Shown here piece by piece: positions 1-10,447 of a stretch of DNA of 64,000 nt. A model generated the notes under the pieces. That model saw only the letters and a program-made list of their open reading frames with translations. It made no database searches and was not told the DNA's origin. How positions within the stretch are numbered: the first letter of the stretch is position 1; every line of letters begins with the position of its first letter. Where the stretch lies: NCBI RefSeq assembly GCF_000801105.2, contig NC_079514.1, positions 186,001 to 250,000 on the forward strand, given 5' to 3'. A program made the translations under genes and the position numbers. This DNA comes from Raphanus sativus (lineage: Eukaryota; Streptophyta; Magnoliopsida; Brassicales; Brassicaceae).

Positions 1-672
1 GTGGAAGAGGAGATACTCGTTCTTCCGCATTCTGATGTGGTCGAGGGACCTCTTCCCATGGAAGGTAAAGTCTTGGAGATTCCCACTCTGAAATTCACGT
101 GGACTATCCCCCGTTTCGGCAATCTCGTTCTCAGAAAGATTTACTCTGATGTGTTTGAAGCTGGAGGTTATAAATGGTAAATACCTTATTCAATATTCTT
201 GTTTGCTTACTTTGCAATTGGTTTTGGGTTTACTGATGTTTGCTTTGCCCAGGAGAATACTGATTTTTCCAATAGGGCGGAATGTCAAAGGCTGTTTGTC
301 CATGTACTTGGAGGTTGCTGACGCTCAGGATTTGCCTTCCGGGTGGTCCATATATTCACACTTCAGCCTGGCTGTAGTGAATACACCCAACCGCAAATAT
401 TCCATCAGAAGAGGTATTTATTTGTTTATTTTTTTTCTTTTGAATGAGCTCGTAATTTCTTTCTTTTTGTACGGTTGCAGAGACCCAGCATGAATTCAAT
501 GTAAAAGCAAAATGTAGGGGGTTTGAGTCATTCATGAATCTCAACGAGCTCCATGATCACACTTGTGGATATTTAGTGGATGATACCATTGTGGTTGAAG
601 TGGAACTTTGGTAGGTTCTTGGTTATGACTCAAAAAAAGAGACGTTTGATTCTTCTCGTGGGCGTGGGCAGA
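1..672 (+). pseudogene. MATH-domain fragment (UBP12/13-like), 3' part of a chimeric locus
   Basis: Three exons can be read: 1-176 (open at the window edge), 253-413 and 481 onward, joined by GT-AG introns of 76 and 67 bp. The product is a MATH (TRAF-like) domain with the family blocks LKFTWTI, GGYKW, RILIFPIG, CLSMYLEVAD, FSLAVVN, KYSIR and GYLVDDTIVVE. It closely resembles the N-terminal MATH domain of ubiquitin proteases UBP12 and UBP13, and no protease domain follows. A TAG at 612-614 interrupts the frame after EVELW. The same frame then continues with YDSKKET, a UBP12-like sequence, and with DSSRGRGQ, which matches the PXA1 N-terminus. The copy is therefore a damaged fragment fused to PXA1 sequence and later cut by the LTR element at 673. 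An upstream portion may lie outside the window. I treat it as a pseudogene, although a short MATH-only protein ending at 614 is possible. Confidence 0.75.
668..672 (+). repeat. Left target-site duplication of the LTR retrotransposon
   Basis: GCAGA lies directly before the 5' LTR and is repeated exactly at 6078-6082 directly after the 3' LTR. A 5-bp duplication is normal for Ty3/gypsy integration, and it shows that the two flanks were adjacent before insertion. Confidence 0.9.
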
Positions 673-1052
673 TGTGACAGAGTCACAAGCAAACCGGTTC
701 AATCTATCATTTATCAATTTCACTTTTGTCATTTCGGTTTAAACAAACTTAGGCTTTGTCCTATATGCTTTTGCTTTTTTCGCTTTACAGCTAATGAGTC
801 TTATGACCGTTACCGAGAGCCTTTTATGTATTGTGTGACTGCATTTTGCAGAAGAAAATTACAAATTCAAAGTTATCTTATCCTCTTATTTCTCTTACAC
901 TCTCAAGCATTTCCACCATTATCATTGAATCTTGCTCCTGCGAGATGATCCTTCTTCCTTGTGATCACTTTCTAGGCCTAGATTTCCCCTATCTTAAGCT
1001 CTTGGTGAGTTCTAGACTGGGTTATTTATCGTTACTGACGCAAGCTGTTCCA
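673..1052 (+). repeat. 5' LTR of the chromovirus
   Basis: 380 bp, starting TGTGACAG and ending TTCCA. It is about 96% identical to 5698-6077 and has the same length, with no indels that I can see. Confidence 0.93.
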
Positions 1053-1053
1053 T

Positions 1054-1067
1054 TGGTATCAGAGCTC
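1054..1067 (+). other. Primer binding site (initiator tRNA-Met type)
   Basis: TGGTATCAGAGCTC begins two bases after the 5' LTR. TGGTATCAGAGC is the standard initiator-Met primer site of plant LTR retrotransposons. Confidence 0.85.
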
Positions 1068-1090
1068 TCTCGATTCTCAGAGCTGAAACG

Positions 1091-4000
1091 ATGGTAGAAA
1101 CGCGCCTGCAAGAACGTTCCTTGACCGAACAGGTCGATGAGATCCGGTCTCTTCATGACCTCCTAGAGTCGGAAGTGAAGAACCAATCGGACTCCATCAA
1201 CCCTCTGTTCGATCGTCTCGAAGCAGTGATGTTCAACTCCCTCCCTCCCTTGCAAGCCGTCGGAAAAACCCCCATGGACCCTAGCTCCTCAAACCCTCCC
1301 ACACCCTCAAACCCCTCCCATAATCGACCCCCAGACCCACCTGACCTAACCGGTTACCTCGACAGATACGACGGCGGTCGCCCTTCACCCCGACACCCCT
1401 TAGCATCTCTTCTTTCGAAGCTTGGGTTCCCATCTTTCGATGGCTCTCAACTCCGAGATTGGATCGCTAAATGCGAGCAGTTCTTTGACATCGACGGCAC
1501 ACCGCCGGAACTCCGAGTCCGATTAGCTGCTCTGTATTTCACCGGGAAGGCAACACAGTGGCACAACAACTATATGAGCTCCCGTTACGGCTTGTATCCA
1601 CTGTGGACGGAGTACGTGGTGGCCATTTCCGGTAGGTTCTGCAAGCTCTACGATGACCCTCTGGCGGAACTGGTAGCGTTAAAGCAAGGCTCTGACTCGG
1701 TAGCTGAGTACTTGGAAAAGTTCGAGTCTGCTAGACAGCGTATAACCCTCCCTGAAGCTCACGCTATCAGCGTCTTTCTAGCAAACCTGAACACTCACCT
1801 GTCTCTTCACGCTCGACAGTTTGAGTTTACAACGGTTGCTGGAGCTGCTCGAATCGCCATGCTCCAAGAATCTTCCCTCCTCCACACCCCTGTGAAACCA
1901 CCCACCAAAGCTCCCTTTAATCCATACCAAAAATCCTCTCAACCCTACCACCAAAAACCCCCAAACACAACCCCCCTTCTCCCTTCCCCAACCACTCAAA
2001 AACCCACCCCTAAAGCCATAACCTTTCCCAACAACACCGATAAACCTCCACGCAAATATTCTTACCAGAAGATGCAGGAACGTCGAGCAAAAGGGCTGTG
2101 TATGTTCTGTGATGAGGTATACACACCAAGTCACAGTCAGAAGCACAAGCGCTCTCAAATCTTCGTTATGGAGAGCGAAGATGACGACGGCTTCTCTTTC
2201 TCTGAAACAGAGGATGAACCTGACACTCCAACGCCTGTTGATACTGATGAGAAGGTGGAGAACACCCCTGTCATCTCCGTCAACGCCCTCAACGGCTCCT
2301 CAACTTTCAATTGCATGAGAGTTATCGGCTACTGTGGCAAGCGAAAGCTGTATATTCTCATCGACAACAGAAGCACCCATAAATTCCTTGATCTCAACGT
2401 CGCAAATGAGTTGGGTTGCCTGTTTGAACAAACCAAGCCGATGGCAGTGACTGCTGCTAGTGGTAGCTCGATGATATCACGCTGCAAGTGCAGCGACTTC
2501 AAGTGGCGAGTCCAGGGCTACGAATACTCCTTTGAGATTCGAACTCTCCCACTAGAGTGTTGTGACCTTGTATTGGGAGTACAATGGCTCTCAACTCTTG
2601 GTCCCATCCTTTGGGATTTCTTGAACCCTCGCATGGAGTTCACGCTTAACGGTGTGAAGAACGTTCTTCGAGGTATCACCAAGACTGGTTGCAAGGTGAT
2701 CAAGTGTAGCAGCTTCAATAAACTGATGCTCCAAGAGCCTCAAATCGCTATGATACGAGTGGTTGAGTTGCCAGAGGAAGAGCCTTCAACTCTGCAACCT
2801 GAAGCTCTTCTCTCTCACATCTCCACTAGCGGTACCGACATGGCGACTGATCCTGCTCTGCAGACTCTTTTGGAAGACTTCAGTGTGTTGCTTGAGGAGC
2901 CCTCCTCACTCCCACCATTCAGAGAAGGATTCGACCACCGCATCCCTTTGGAGAAAGGAGCTAATCCAGTAAACCTGCGCCCCTATCGCTACTCATCCTT
3001 GCAGAAAGATGAAATCGACAAGACAATGCGTTCAATGCTAGACGACGGGATCATTCAAGCTAGTACAAGCCCCTACGCTTCTCCAGTCGTTTTAGTAAAG
3101 AAAAAGGATGGCACTTGGCGTCTCTGTGTTGATTTCAGGGGTCTCAACAAGCAAACCATCAAGGATAAGTACCCAATTCCTTTGCTTGAGGACTTACTTG
3201 ATGAGTTGGGTCATGCCAAATACTTCTCAAAGCTGGACTTGCGCTCTGGGTTTCACCAACTGCGTATGTCACCTGATGATGTCTACAAGACTGCGTTTAA
3301 GACTCACGCGGGTCATTACGAGTATCTGGTTATGCCATTTGGCCTAACCAACGCCCCGTGCACTTTCCAGAGCCTCATGAATCACATCTTCGAAGGAGTG
3401 CTCCGCAAGTTCCTTCTTGTGTTTTTCGATGACATCCTTGTCTATAGCTCTACTTGGGAGGATCATCTGAGGCACCTCAGGGAAGTTTTTCAGCTCCTCC
3501 AGCAAGCTCAATTGTACCTCAAACCCTCAAAGTGTACTTTTGGAGCCACAGTGATCGAGTACTTAGGCCATTTCATCTCTGCAAACGGCGTGAGTACTGA
3601 TCCTGCTAAGCTACGCTCTATCGTTGAGTGGCCTACTCCTAAAACGCAGAAGCTACTCCGAAGCTTCCTCGGTCTTGCTAACTACTACAGGCGATTTGTC
3701 ATGGGTTACAGTATCATTGCCAAGCCTCTGACATCTCTGCTGAGGATCGATAGCTTCTCCTGGGGTCTTGCAGCCTCCTCTGCTTTTGAAGCGCTTAAGA
3801 AGGCTCTCTCCACAACACCCGTCTTAGCGCTACCAGATTTTAACAAACCCTTCGTCGTTGAGACTGACGCCTCCAACACCGGAATTGGCGCTGTGCTAAT
3901 GCAGGACAACCATTCGATCTGTTACATCAGCAGATCACTTGGCCCTCGTCATCAAGCACTGTCAGTTTACGAGGAGCTGCTCTCTGTCGTACACACTGTT

Positions 4001-5209
4001 CAAACCTGGAGCGCTTACTTGGCACACAAGCCATTCATCATAAGAACTGACCAGAGGAGTCTTCAGTTTCTTATGGAGCCGAAGATGACAACGCCTTTCC
4101 AACATCTTTGGGTGTCGAAGTTTATGGGTTACACATTTGAGATACAGTACAAAAAGGGCAAAGAAAACATAGTAGCCGATGCTTTATCGCGGGTTCCTTG
4201 CTCTCAGCTGCTCCATATCATGCTGTCTCAATCCCGCGCAGGCTTCTACGACTCTGTCAAACGTCTTTGGGAGACGGATCCTACTCTCACGCGGATCATT
4301 TCAGAGTTGAAAGCCAACAAAGCGTCCCACCCTGCATTCACTTACACAAACAACGAACTCAGACGAAAGGGCAAGTTGGTTGTTGGTAATGATGAAGGGG
4401 TGAAGCTTCACATATTGAACTGGCTGCACGATTCTGCAGTAGGAGGTCACTCTGGTAAGGACTCCACTCTCCAGCGGATTCGCTCTCTGTTCTTCTGGCC
4501 TCGTATGTATGTGGAAGTGCAGAATTATGTGAGGAACTGCTCTGTCTGTCAGCGCAATAAGAGTGATCTAGCTGCTAACCCGGGTTTGCTCAGTCCGTTG
4601 CCTGTTCCTAATGGCGTTTGGGAATCGATTAGCATGGATTTTATTGAAGGTCTGCCTCCTTCAGCCGGTAAGCACTGCATCATGGTTGTGGTGGACAGAT
4701 TAAGGAAGAACGCGTACTTTATACCTCTCTCACACCCTTATACTGCTATAGAGGCCGCGCAAGCTTATCTGGATAATGTCTTCAAGCTGCATGGAATGCC
4801 TCAAGACATTATCAGTGACCGCGATCCAACCTTTCTGAGTGATGTTTGGCAAGAAATGTTGAGAGTTCAGGGCATGGAACTGAAGCATTCTTCAGCCTAC
4901 CATCCTCAAACCGACGGTCAGACCGAAGCCACCAACAAAACCCTTGAAACATATTTGAGGTGCATGACATCTGAGGCGCCAAAGACTTGGTGTAAGTGGC
5001 TTCCACTAGCAGAATGGTGGTATAACACCACCTATCACTCCTCTATCAAATGCACCCCATATGAAGTGGCCTTCGGTCAACCTCCTCCTACGCATCTACC
5101 TTATCTCCCTGGTGAAAGCTCATCGCTGTCGTCGATCGTAGTATGCAGAAGCGTGAGGAGGTTATCAACATGCTCAAGTTCCACCTACTCAGGGCACAGA
5201 ACAGGATGA
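1091..5209 (+). CDS. Retrotransposon gag-pol polyprotein (gag, PR, RT, RNase H, IN), frameshifted at the 3' end
   Basis: A 1372-codon frame. The gag region spans roughly residues 1-350, with a proline-rich linker and a degenerate zinc knuckle near residue 337 (CMFC followed by His residues, with no clean CCHC). The aspartic protease motif near residue 424 reads LIDNRSTH where the family has D-S-G, so its catalytic triad is altered although the Asp remains. The reverse transcriptase spans about residues 640-800 (KDGTWRLCVDF, MPFGLTNAP, catalytic FFDD). RNase H has VETDAS near 923. Integrase has an HHCC zinc finger near 1113-1153 and the D, D, E residues near 1182, 1241 and 1278. From about nucleotide 5115 the frame drifts off the family sequence, because a one-base loss moves the C-terminus into another frame (next entry). 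Its role would have been copy-and-paste transposition. Confidence 0.9.
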   Translation: MVETRLQERSLTEQVDEIRSLHDLLESEVKNQSDSINPLFDRLEAVMFNSLPPLQAVGKTPMDPSSSNPPTPSNPSHNRPPDPPDLTGYLDRYDGGRPSPRHPLASLLSKLGFPSFDGSQLRDWIAKCEQFFDIDGTPPELRVRLAALYFTGKATQWHNNYMSSRYGLYPLWTEYVVAISGRFCKLYDDPLAELVALKQGSDSVAEYLEKFESARQRITLPEAHAISVFLANLNTHLSLHARQFEFTTVAGAARIAMLQESSLLHTPVKPPTKAPFNPYQKSSQPYHQKPPNTTPLLPSPTTQKPTPKAITFPNNTDKPPRKYSYQKMQERRAKGLCMFCDEVYTPSHSQKHKRSQIFVMESEDDDGFSFSETEDEPDTPTPVDTDEKVENTPVISVNALNGSSTFNCMRVIGYCGKRKLYILIDNRSTHKFLDLNVANELGCLFEQTKPMAVTAASGSSMISRCKCSDFKWRVQGYEYSFEIRTLPLECCDLVLGVQWLSTLGPILWDFLNPRMEFTLNGVKNVLRGITKTGCKVIKCSSFNKLMLQEPQIAMIRVVELPEEEPSTLQPEALLSHISTSGTDMATDPALQTLLEDFSVLLEEPSSLPPFREGFDHRIPLEKGANPVNLRPYRYSSLQKDEIDKTMRSMLDDGIIQASTSPYASPVVLVKKKDGTWRLCVDFRGLNKQTIKDKYPIPLLEDLLDELGHAKYFSKLDLRSGFHQLRMSPDDVYKTAFKTHAGHYEYLVMPFGLTNAPCTFQSLMNHIFEGVLRKFLLVFFDDILVYSSTWEDHLRHLREVFQLLQQAQLYLKPSKCTFGATVIEYLGHFISANGVSTDPAKLRSIVEWPTPKTQKLLRSFLGLANYYRRFVMGYSIIAKPLTSLLRIDSFSWGLAASSAFEALKKALSTTPVLALPDFNKPFVVETDASNTGIGAVLMQDNHSICYISRSLGPRHQALSVYEELLSVVHTVQTWSAYLAHKPFIIRTDQRSLQFLMEPKMTTPFQHLWVSKFMGYTFEIQYKKGKENIVADALSRVPCSQLLHIMLSQSRAGFYDSVKRLWETDPTLTRIISELKANKASHPAFTYTNNELRRKGKLVVGNDEGVKLHILNWLHDSAVGGHSGKDSTLQRIRSLFFWPRMYVEVQNYVRNCSVCQRNKSDLAANPGLLSPLPVPNGVWESISMDFIEGLPPSAGKHCIMVVVDRLRKNAYFIPLSHPYTAIEAAQAYLDNVFKLHGMPQDIISDRDPTFLSDVWQEMLRVQGMELKHSSAYHPQTDGQTEATNKTLETYLRCMTSEAPKTWCKWLPLAEWWYNTTYHSSIKCTPYEVAFGQPPPTHLPYLPGESSSLSSIVVCRSVRRLSTCSSSTYSGHRTG

Positions 5210-5667
5210 AGCAGTATGCTGATGCTCATCGTTCTCACATGGAGTTTCAAACTGGCGCTTATGTCTACCTAAAGCTACAACCATATCGCCAGCACTCCTT
5301 GAAGAACATACAGATCCCTCACAAGCTCTCACCGCGTTTCTACGGTCCCTTCCGTGTGCTAGAGAGGATCGGTTCTGTCGCCTACAAGTTGGCTCTCCCT
5401 CCTGAAGCAGCTATACATGACACCTTCCATGTTAGCCAGCTTAAGTTGTGTCCTAATCCTCCTGACACCGCTCCTGTCCTCCCTCAATACTACCAGGATT
5501 TGGGCACTGCTAAGGAATCTGATTGCATTCTGGAGAAAAAGGTGGTTAAGCATCACAACACTGCTGTCACTAAGGTATTTGTGCAATGGAAAGGGTACTC
5601 ACCCGATCAAGCAACTTGGGAGTTCTACAAAGACTTCATCACCAAGTATCCTCACTTTGATCCTTGA
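5143..5667 (+). pseudogene. Displaced C-terminus of the polyprotein with chromodomain
   Basis: This continues the integrase C-terminus in a different frame from the main polyprotein. It holds the linker with AQNRMKQYADAHR and HDTFHVSQLK, then a chromodomain (about 5521-5655) with the aromatic-rich signature VQWKGYSPDQATWE. In chromoviruses this domain steers integration towards particular chromatin. The two frames overlap between 5143 and 5209. The family-like match crosses frames near 5115-5130, consistent with a single-base deletion. No translational frameshift signal was recognised, so I read it as a lesion. Confidence 0.85.
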
Positions 5668-5684
5668 GGACAAGGATTCTTCTG

Positions 5685-5697
5685 AAACGGGGAGTAG
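5685..5697 (+). other. Polypurine tract
   Basis: The purine-rich AACGGGGAGTAG directly precedes the 3' LTR, the expected position of the plus-strand priming site. Confidence 0.7.
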
Positions 5698-6077
5698 TGT
5701 GACAGAGTCACAAGCAAACCGGTTCAATCTATCATTTATCAATTTCGCTTTTGTCATTTCGGTTTAAACAAACTTAGGGTTTTTCCTATATGCTTTTGCT
5801 TTTTTCGCTTTACAGCTAATGAGTCTTATGACCGTTACTGAGAGCCCTTTGTGTATTGTGTGACTGCATTTTGCAGAAGAAAATCAGAAATTCAAAGTTA
5901 TCTTATCCTCTTATCTCTCTTACGCTCTCAAGCATTTCCACCATTATCATTGAATCTTGCTCCTTCGAGGTGATCCTTCTTCCTTGTGATCACTTTTTAG
6001 GCCTAGATTTCCCTTATCTTAAGTTCTTGGTGAGTTCTAGACTGGGTTATTTATTGTTACTGACGCAAGCTGTTCCA
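5698..6077 (+). repeat. 3' LTR of the chromovirus
   Basis: 380 bp, matching 673-1052 with about 16 substitutions, mostly transitions. It is followed immediately by the GCAGA duplication at 6078-6082. Confidence 0.93.
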
Positions 6078-9000
6078 GCAGAGTGGTGGTGAAGCATTGG
6101 AAAAGCGGACAGGAAACAATAAGAATGCAAAGAAGAAAGAAGGAGGGTTGAAGTCTCTTCAGGTTCTCACTGCTATTCTCTTGTCTCAGATGGGAAAAAT
6201 GGGCGCCAAGGATCTTCTCGCACTACTCGCCACTGTTGTATGCATTTCCTCTCTATACTTTCCTTATCTTGATTCGTGTTGTTGATTTATGCTTTTGTTT
6301 TATGATTCATGTTCTCTGACCGAATAACCTCTTTGAATGATATACTCTGTTCTGTTACCTGATTAGTTTTATTGATAGGGCTACTTTTCTGACAACCACA
6401 TGTGATTTTCGCAGGGACCACTGTGAAGTATGTCTTGGAGCAAGATAAAGCCGCATTTGTTCGTTTGATTGGTTTGAGTGTTATCCAAAGTAGTGCATCT
6501 GCTGTCATCGCTCCTTCATTAAAGTAAATTTCCTTTTTATGCAAGTTTAAAACTTCGTTATGTTCTTTATTTTTATGTATTTTGGAGTTTTTGTTAGACT
6601 ATCAGTTACATTTAAGGAACCCCTTGCTGATGTGGTTCCAAACATTGTTTTCAGGCATCTAAGGCAGAGGCTAGCTTTAGGGTGGAGGATTCGTTTGACT
6701 CAACATCTGCTACGGAATTACTTGAGAAACAATGCGTTTTACAAGGTCAATTCAGATCTATGATGCTCAAAAATACTATGCTAGCATACCCCATTCATGC
6801 ATTTTGAATTATGACGATGAACTTGAGTTAAACAGTGCAACTTGACCTAAAGGCTAAAAGAAAGCATGATGTGTTATTTGCACTTATGTAAAAAGTATGC
6901 TGATCCACACCAGTTTGAAATGGATATTGCTTTGTGTTTGTTCCTTTTCTTGTAAATTGACATCGCAAATTTAGAGACAATAAAGATCTCGTTGGGTTCA
7001 TATCTATGCAGGTTTTCCACATGTCAGGCAATACTATTGACGCAGACCAGAGACTCACTCGTGACCTGGAAAAGTTAACCACTGACTTGTCTGGACTTCT
7101 TACTGGAATGGTTAAGCCATCGGTTGATATTCTGTGGTAAGTACATTTTGTTGGATTGTTTTCCTGATATCTGTTTCATGGTCCTTGGTTTGAGTTTCAA
7201 ACAAACAAAAAAACAAATTGAAGGTTCACCTGGAGGATGAAGCTATTGACTGGTCAAAGGGGAGTTGCCATACTTTACACATATATGTTACTTGGTCTGG
7301 GTTTCCTGAGACGTTTTGCTCCCGATTTTGGTGATCTAGCCGGTGAAGAACAGCAGCTTGAGGGGAAGTTTAGGTAACTCTTTTTACGTTTCTCCAATTT
7401 TTCAGATGATTGCGTTATAAAGAGTATCTGGACCAACTTCTTCCTGCTTATGTAGGTTTATGCACGAGAGACTGAACACTCATGCTGAATCCATTGCCTT
7501 CTTTGGAGGCGGAGCTCGAGAAAAAGCTGTAAGTGTCTTAAGTTCCTTTGCTATAACTGTTGGGTTCTGGGCTAGCTATTTACCTGTTTTTATTTTTCAT
7601 GGAACAGATGGTTGACACAAAATTCAGGGCACTACTGGACCACTCTCTCATGCTCTTGAAGAAGAAATGGGTGTATGGCATACTTGATGATTTCGTGACA
7701 AAGCAACTTCCCAATAATGTGACTTGGGGATTGAGTTTGTTGTATGCTTTAGAACACAAGGGAGATAGAGCACTTGTCTCCACTCAAGGTGAAGAAGATT
7801 TGTCACACTTTCTGACATGAGCCAAATAAGTTTGCAAGTTCTCTCTATATAACACGCTTTCTTGCATGAAATGATGTCTTGATACCAGGTGAATTGGCAC
7901 ATGCATTGCGGTATCTAGCTTCTGTCGTGTCTCAAAGCTTTATGGCGTTTGGTGATATTCTTGAACTACACAAGAAGTTCCTTGAGCTCTCTGGTGGTAT
8001 TAACAGAATTTTCGAGCTCGATGAGTTTTTGGATGCTTCTCAGTCAGGTACGCTCACGCTATAAAGTCTCATATGCTTGGGAATTATTGGGCTTAGACAT
8101 ATGTTGTAGAGAATGTATTTACTTTTGGGTTGATCATATTCGTTTTTGTCCAACTATATTCAGGTGTTAACTCAGAAAATCGCACAAGGCGCTTGGATTC
8201 TCAAGATCGAATATCCTTTTCAGAGGTGGATATCATTACCCCTGCGCAGAAGTTAATGGCTAGCCAGTTGTCATGCGAAATAGTTGCAGGGAAAAGCCTG
8301 CTCGTCACAGGTTGGTGAATTATTATTCGTCGTTGATTTTTTTTTTTTTTGCATGAACCTAGAGCTTACGGAAGCAAAATATTTTCAGGACCAAATGGTA
8401 GTGGAAAGACTTCAGTATTTAGAGTGTTTAGAGATATATGGCCAACTGTATGTGGAAGACTTGCCAAACCATCATTGGATATCAAAGAACTTGGGTCAGG
8501 GAATGGCATATTTTTTGTGCCGCAGCGACCATATACATGCTTAGGGACGCTGAGAGATCAGATTATATACCCTCTATCTAAAGACGAAGCAGAGAAAAGG
8601 GCAGCAAAGTTGTACACCAATGGTAAGTAAAAAATTCATTTTCTACCAAAGGTGGCTTTAATTCTGAAATCAATCCTCTCCACACACAAATTGAAGAACT
8701 GAAGTAGAATTTATTTGATGATCTTCTCTCTCTCATACTAGTATATTTGTTCGTGAGTAACAGGAGAAAGTTCAACTGAAGCTGGAAGCGTTCTGGACGC
8801 TCATCTGAAAACCATCCTAGAGAATGTTCGGTTAGTGTATCTTTTGGAAAGAGATGGAAGTGGTTGGGATGCTACAACCAACTGGGAAGACATATTATCT
8901 CTTGGAGAGCAACAGAGGCTTGGCATGGTAAAATTCTCTTATAATAGTTGTATGATTCACGTGAATAATCTTGCCTTGTTTCTGGTTTGTGTATTGTAGG

Positions 9001-9396
9001 CACGTTTATTTTTTCACAGACCGAAGTTTGGAATCCTAGATGAATGCACCAAGTAAAATGATCAAGTCTTTCTCCTCCTGTAGTTTTGCAATCTTCTTTT
9101 CCCTTTTTTGTTTAATGATATACTCTTTTGGATTTGCAGCGCGACGAGTGTTGATGTTGAGGAACAGCTCTACAGGGTTGCGAAAGACATGGGAGTTACT
9201 TTCATAACCTCATCACAGGTAAGCTTTTTGTTTTTCGCATTCATTCATTATTATGAAACATCAAATAAGAGTTCTTACCAAAAATCTCAAAAAACCTCAG
9301 CGTCCGGCATTGATACCGTTCCACTCATTGGAGCTAAGGCTGATTGATGGAGAAGGAAACTGGGAGCTACGTTCTATCGAACAGACGACAGAGTAA
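6078..9396 (+). pseudogene. PXA1: Truncated PXA1/COMATOSE (ABCD1) peroxisomal ABC transporter copy lacking the first half
   Basis: After the LTR element the PXA1 N-terminal segment resumes (6079-6237: EALEK, KSLQVLTAILLSQMGKMG). The next recognisable exon (6415-6523) encodes GTTVKYVLEQDK-like sequence from the start of the second transporter half, so the whole first half (about 550 residues) is missing. Later exons are intact: 6655-6745, 7012-7136, 7224-7373, 7456-7528, 7608-7788, 7889-8047, 8164-8310, 8389-8622, 8764-8927, 9000-9052, 9140-9218, 9301-9396. They include Walker A (GPNGSGKTS), the signature LSLGEQQ, Walker B (FGILDEC) and the family C-terminus ending in TAA. PXA1 imports fatty acyl-CoAs and jasmonate precursors into peroxisomes. 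The exon ending at 6237 is phase 0, but the exon at 6415 needs one preceding base, so direct splicing shifts frame and meets a stop. Together with the lost N-terminus this argues for a pseudogene. Confidence 0.9.
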
Positions 9397-9689
9397 AAAC
9401 TCACCAAGACACTTAAGAGAAGGTTCTATATACACTAGTCTACTAATAATAGGAATCCCATTTAATTGCAAAGGTTGTGTGTTTTTACAGGGATCACAAT
9501 TATTGTTAAAAGTTGTGTTTGTTCATTAAGATGTCTTTTTATAAAAGGTTGTATCTCTTCCTCGATAAAAATTGTGTTTGTTCATTATGGTATTTTTTTT
9601 TATTAAAGGTTGTGTCTCTTATTTGTTTGTATTTTTTCATTAATGCAATTAACTCAAAAGATTGTGACTATTCGAATAAATATATTAAA
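9397..9689. other. Region downstream of the PXA1 fragment
   Basis: Probably the old PXA1 3' flank. It is T-rich and contains several degenerate copies of a short phrase around TTGTGTTTGTTCATT. No gene seen. Confidence 0.4.
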
Positions 9690-9719
9690 CTAGCTTTTGA
9701 TCCGCGCGTCCGCCCGGAT
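9690..9719 (-). mobile_element. Helitron 3' terminus (minus strand)
   Basis: Read on the minus strand, the segment carries a stem-loop (9700-9719, ATCCG/CGGAT with inner GC pairs), six bases, then CTAG followed by T. This is the Helitron 3' architecture (hairpin, short spacer, CTRR, host T). It has the same spacing as the plus-strand Helitron ending at 25812. The element would extend to the right, but I could not place its 5' end with confidence. Confidence 0.6.
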
Positions 9720-10149
9720 TTATGTTTTCGGAATTTTTTTTATCAACATGTAATAATATAGATACATAACTTTTACCATATAGCTTTTATATTTTATATA
9801 ACATGTTGATATATAAGTTATAACATTCTTATTGTAATTGGATCATTCATTTTTTGTCATGGGGGAATTTGTGAGATGTACATAAAGGAGGAAAAACCCA
9901 AGCATATAGCCATTCTACAGTTGCAAACGATGGATGGGACAATTAGCACACAATCTTGACCAAACTCTCCTTTTAGGCGCGTGCGTTTGATTTTGAAGCT
10001 CTAAAACTGAATTTGTAATACTATACTATATACATATAGTATAGTCGAAAGATTATGAAATTAAGAATATAGCCATACATGGAAAAATATTATCAAACGC
10101 TCGAACTATATACTATTCTATATATAACATAGATATAGAATAGATTATT

Positions 10150-10447
10150 CCAAACATAAATATAAACCATAAATCCTAAACACAAATCCTAAATCTTAAA
10201 CCTAAACCTAAATCCTAAACCCAAACCATATACTTTAAACCCAAAACCCAAATCCTAAATCTTAAATCCAAATATAAACCCTAAATCCAAACCATATACC
10301 CTAAACCCAAACACTAAACCATAAACCCTAAACCCAAATTCTGAACACTAAACCCAAACCAAAACCCTAAACCCAAATCATATACCCAAACCATGTATCC
10401 TAAACCCAAACCCTAATCCTAAACCTTAAACCCTAAACTCAAACTAT
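10150..10447 (+). repeat. Degenerate telomere-like array (CCCTAAA-type), first block
   Basis: Dozens of imperfect copies of AAACCCTAAA / AAACCCAAA / AAATCCTAA. CCCTAAA is the plant telomere unit, but spacing and sequence are irregular, so this is an old interstitial telomere-like repeat. It sits between Helitron-like and tandem repeats. Confidence 0.75.

Larger units (their letters stand above)
673..6077 (+). mobile_element. Ty3/gypsy chromovirus LTR retrotransposon, full length, defective
   Basis: A complete 5405-bp element with two 380-bp LTRs starting TGTGACAG and ending GTTCCA, a 5-bp GCAGA target duplication, a tRNA-Met-type primer binding site and a polypurine tract. One long gag-pol frame has the order gag, protease, RT, RNase H, integrase, so it is Ty3/gypsy. 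A C-terminal chromodomain makes it a chromovirus. Short LTRs and a single frame suggest a Reina-like lineage, but that is only a guess. The LTRs differ at about 16 of 380 positions by my hand count (about 4%). With an assumed 1.3e-8 substitutions per site per year this is on the order of 1.5 million years. A frameshift near 5115-5130 and an altered protease motif suggest it is inactive. Confidence 0.93.

Noticed and set aside
3108..3347. Short frames in other phases of the gag-pol region
   Set aside because: Overlap with well-matched RT, RNase H and integrase coding in the main frame.
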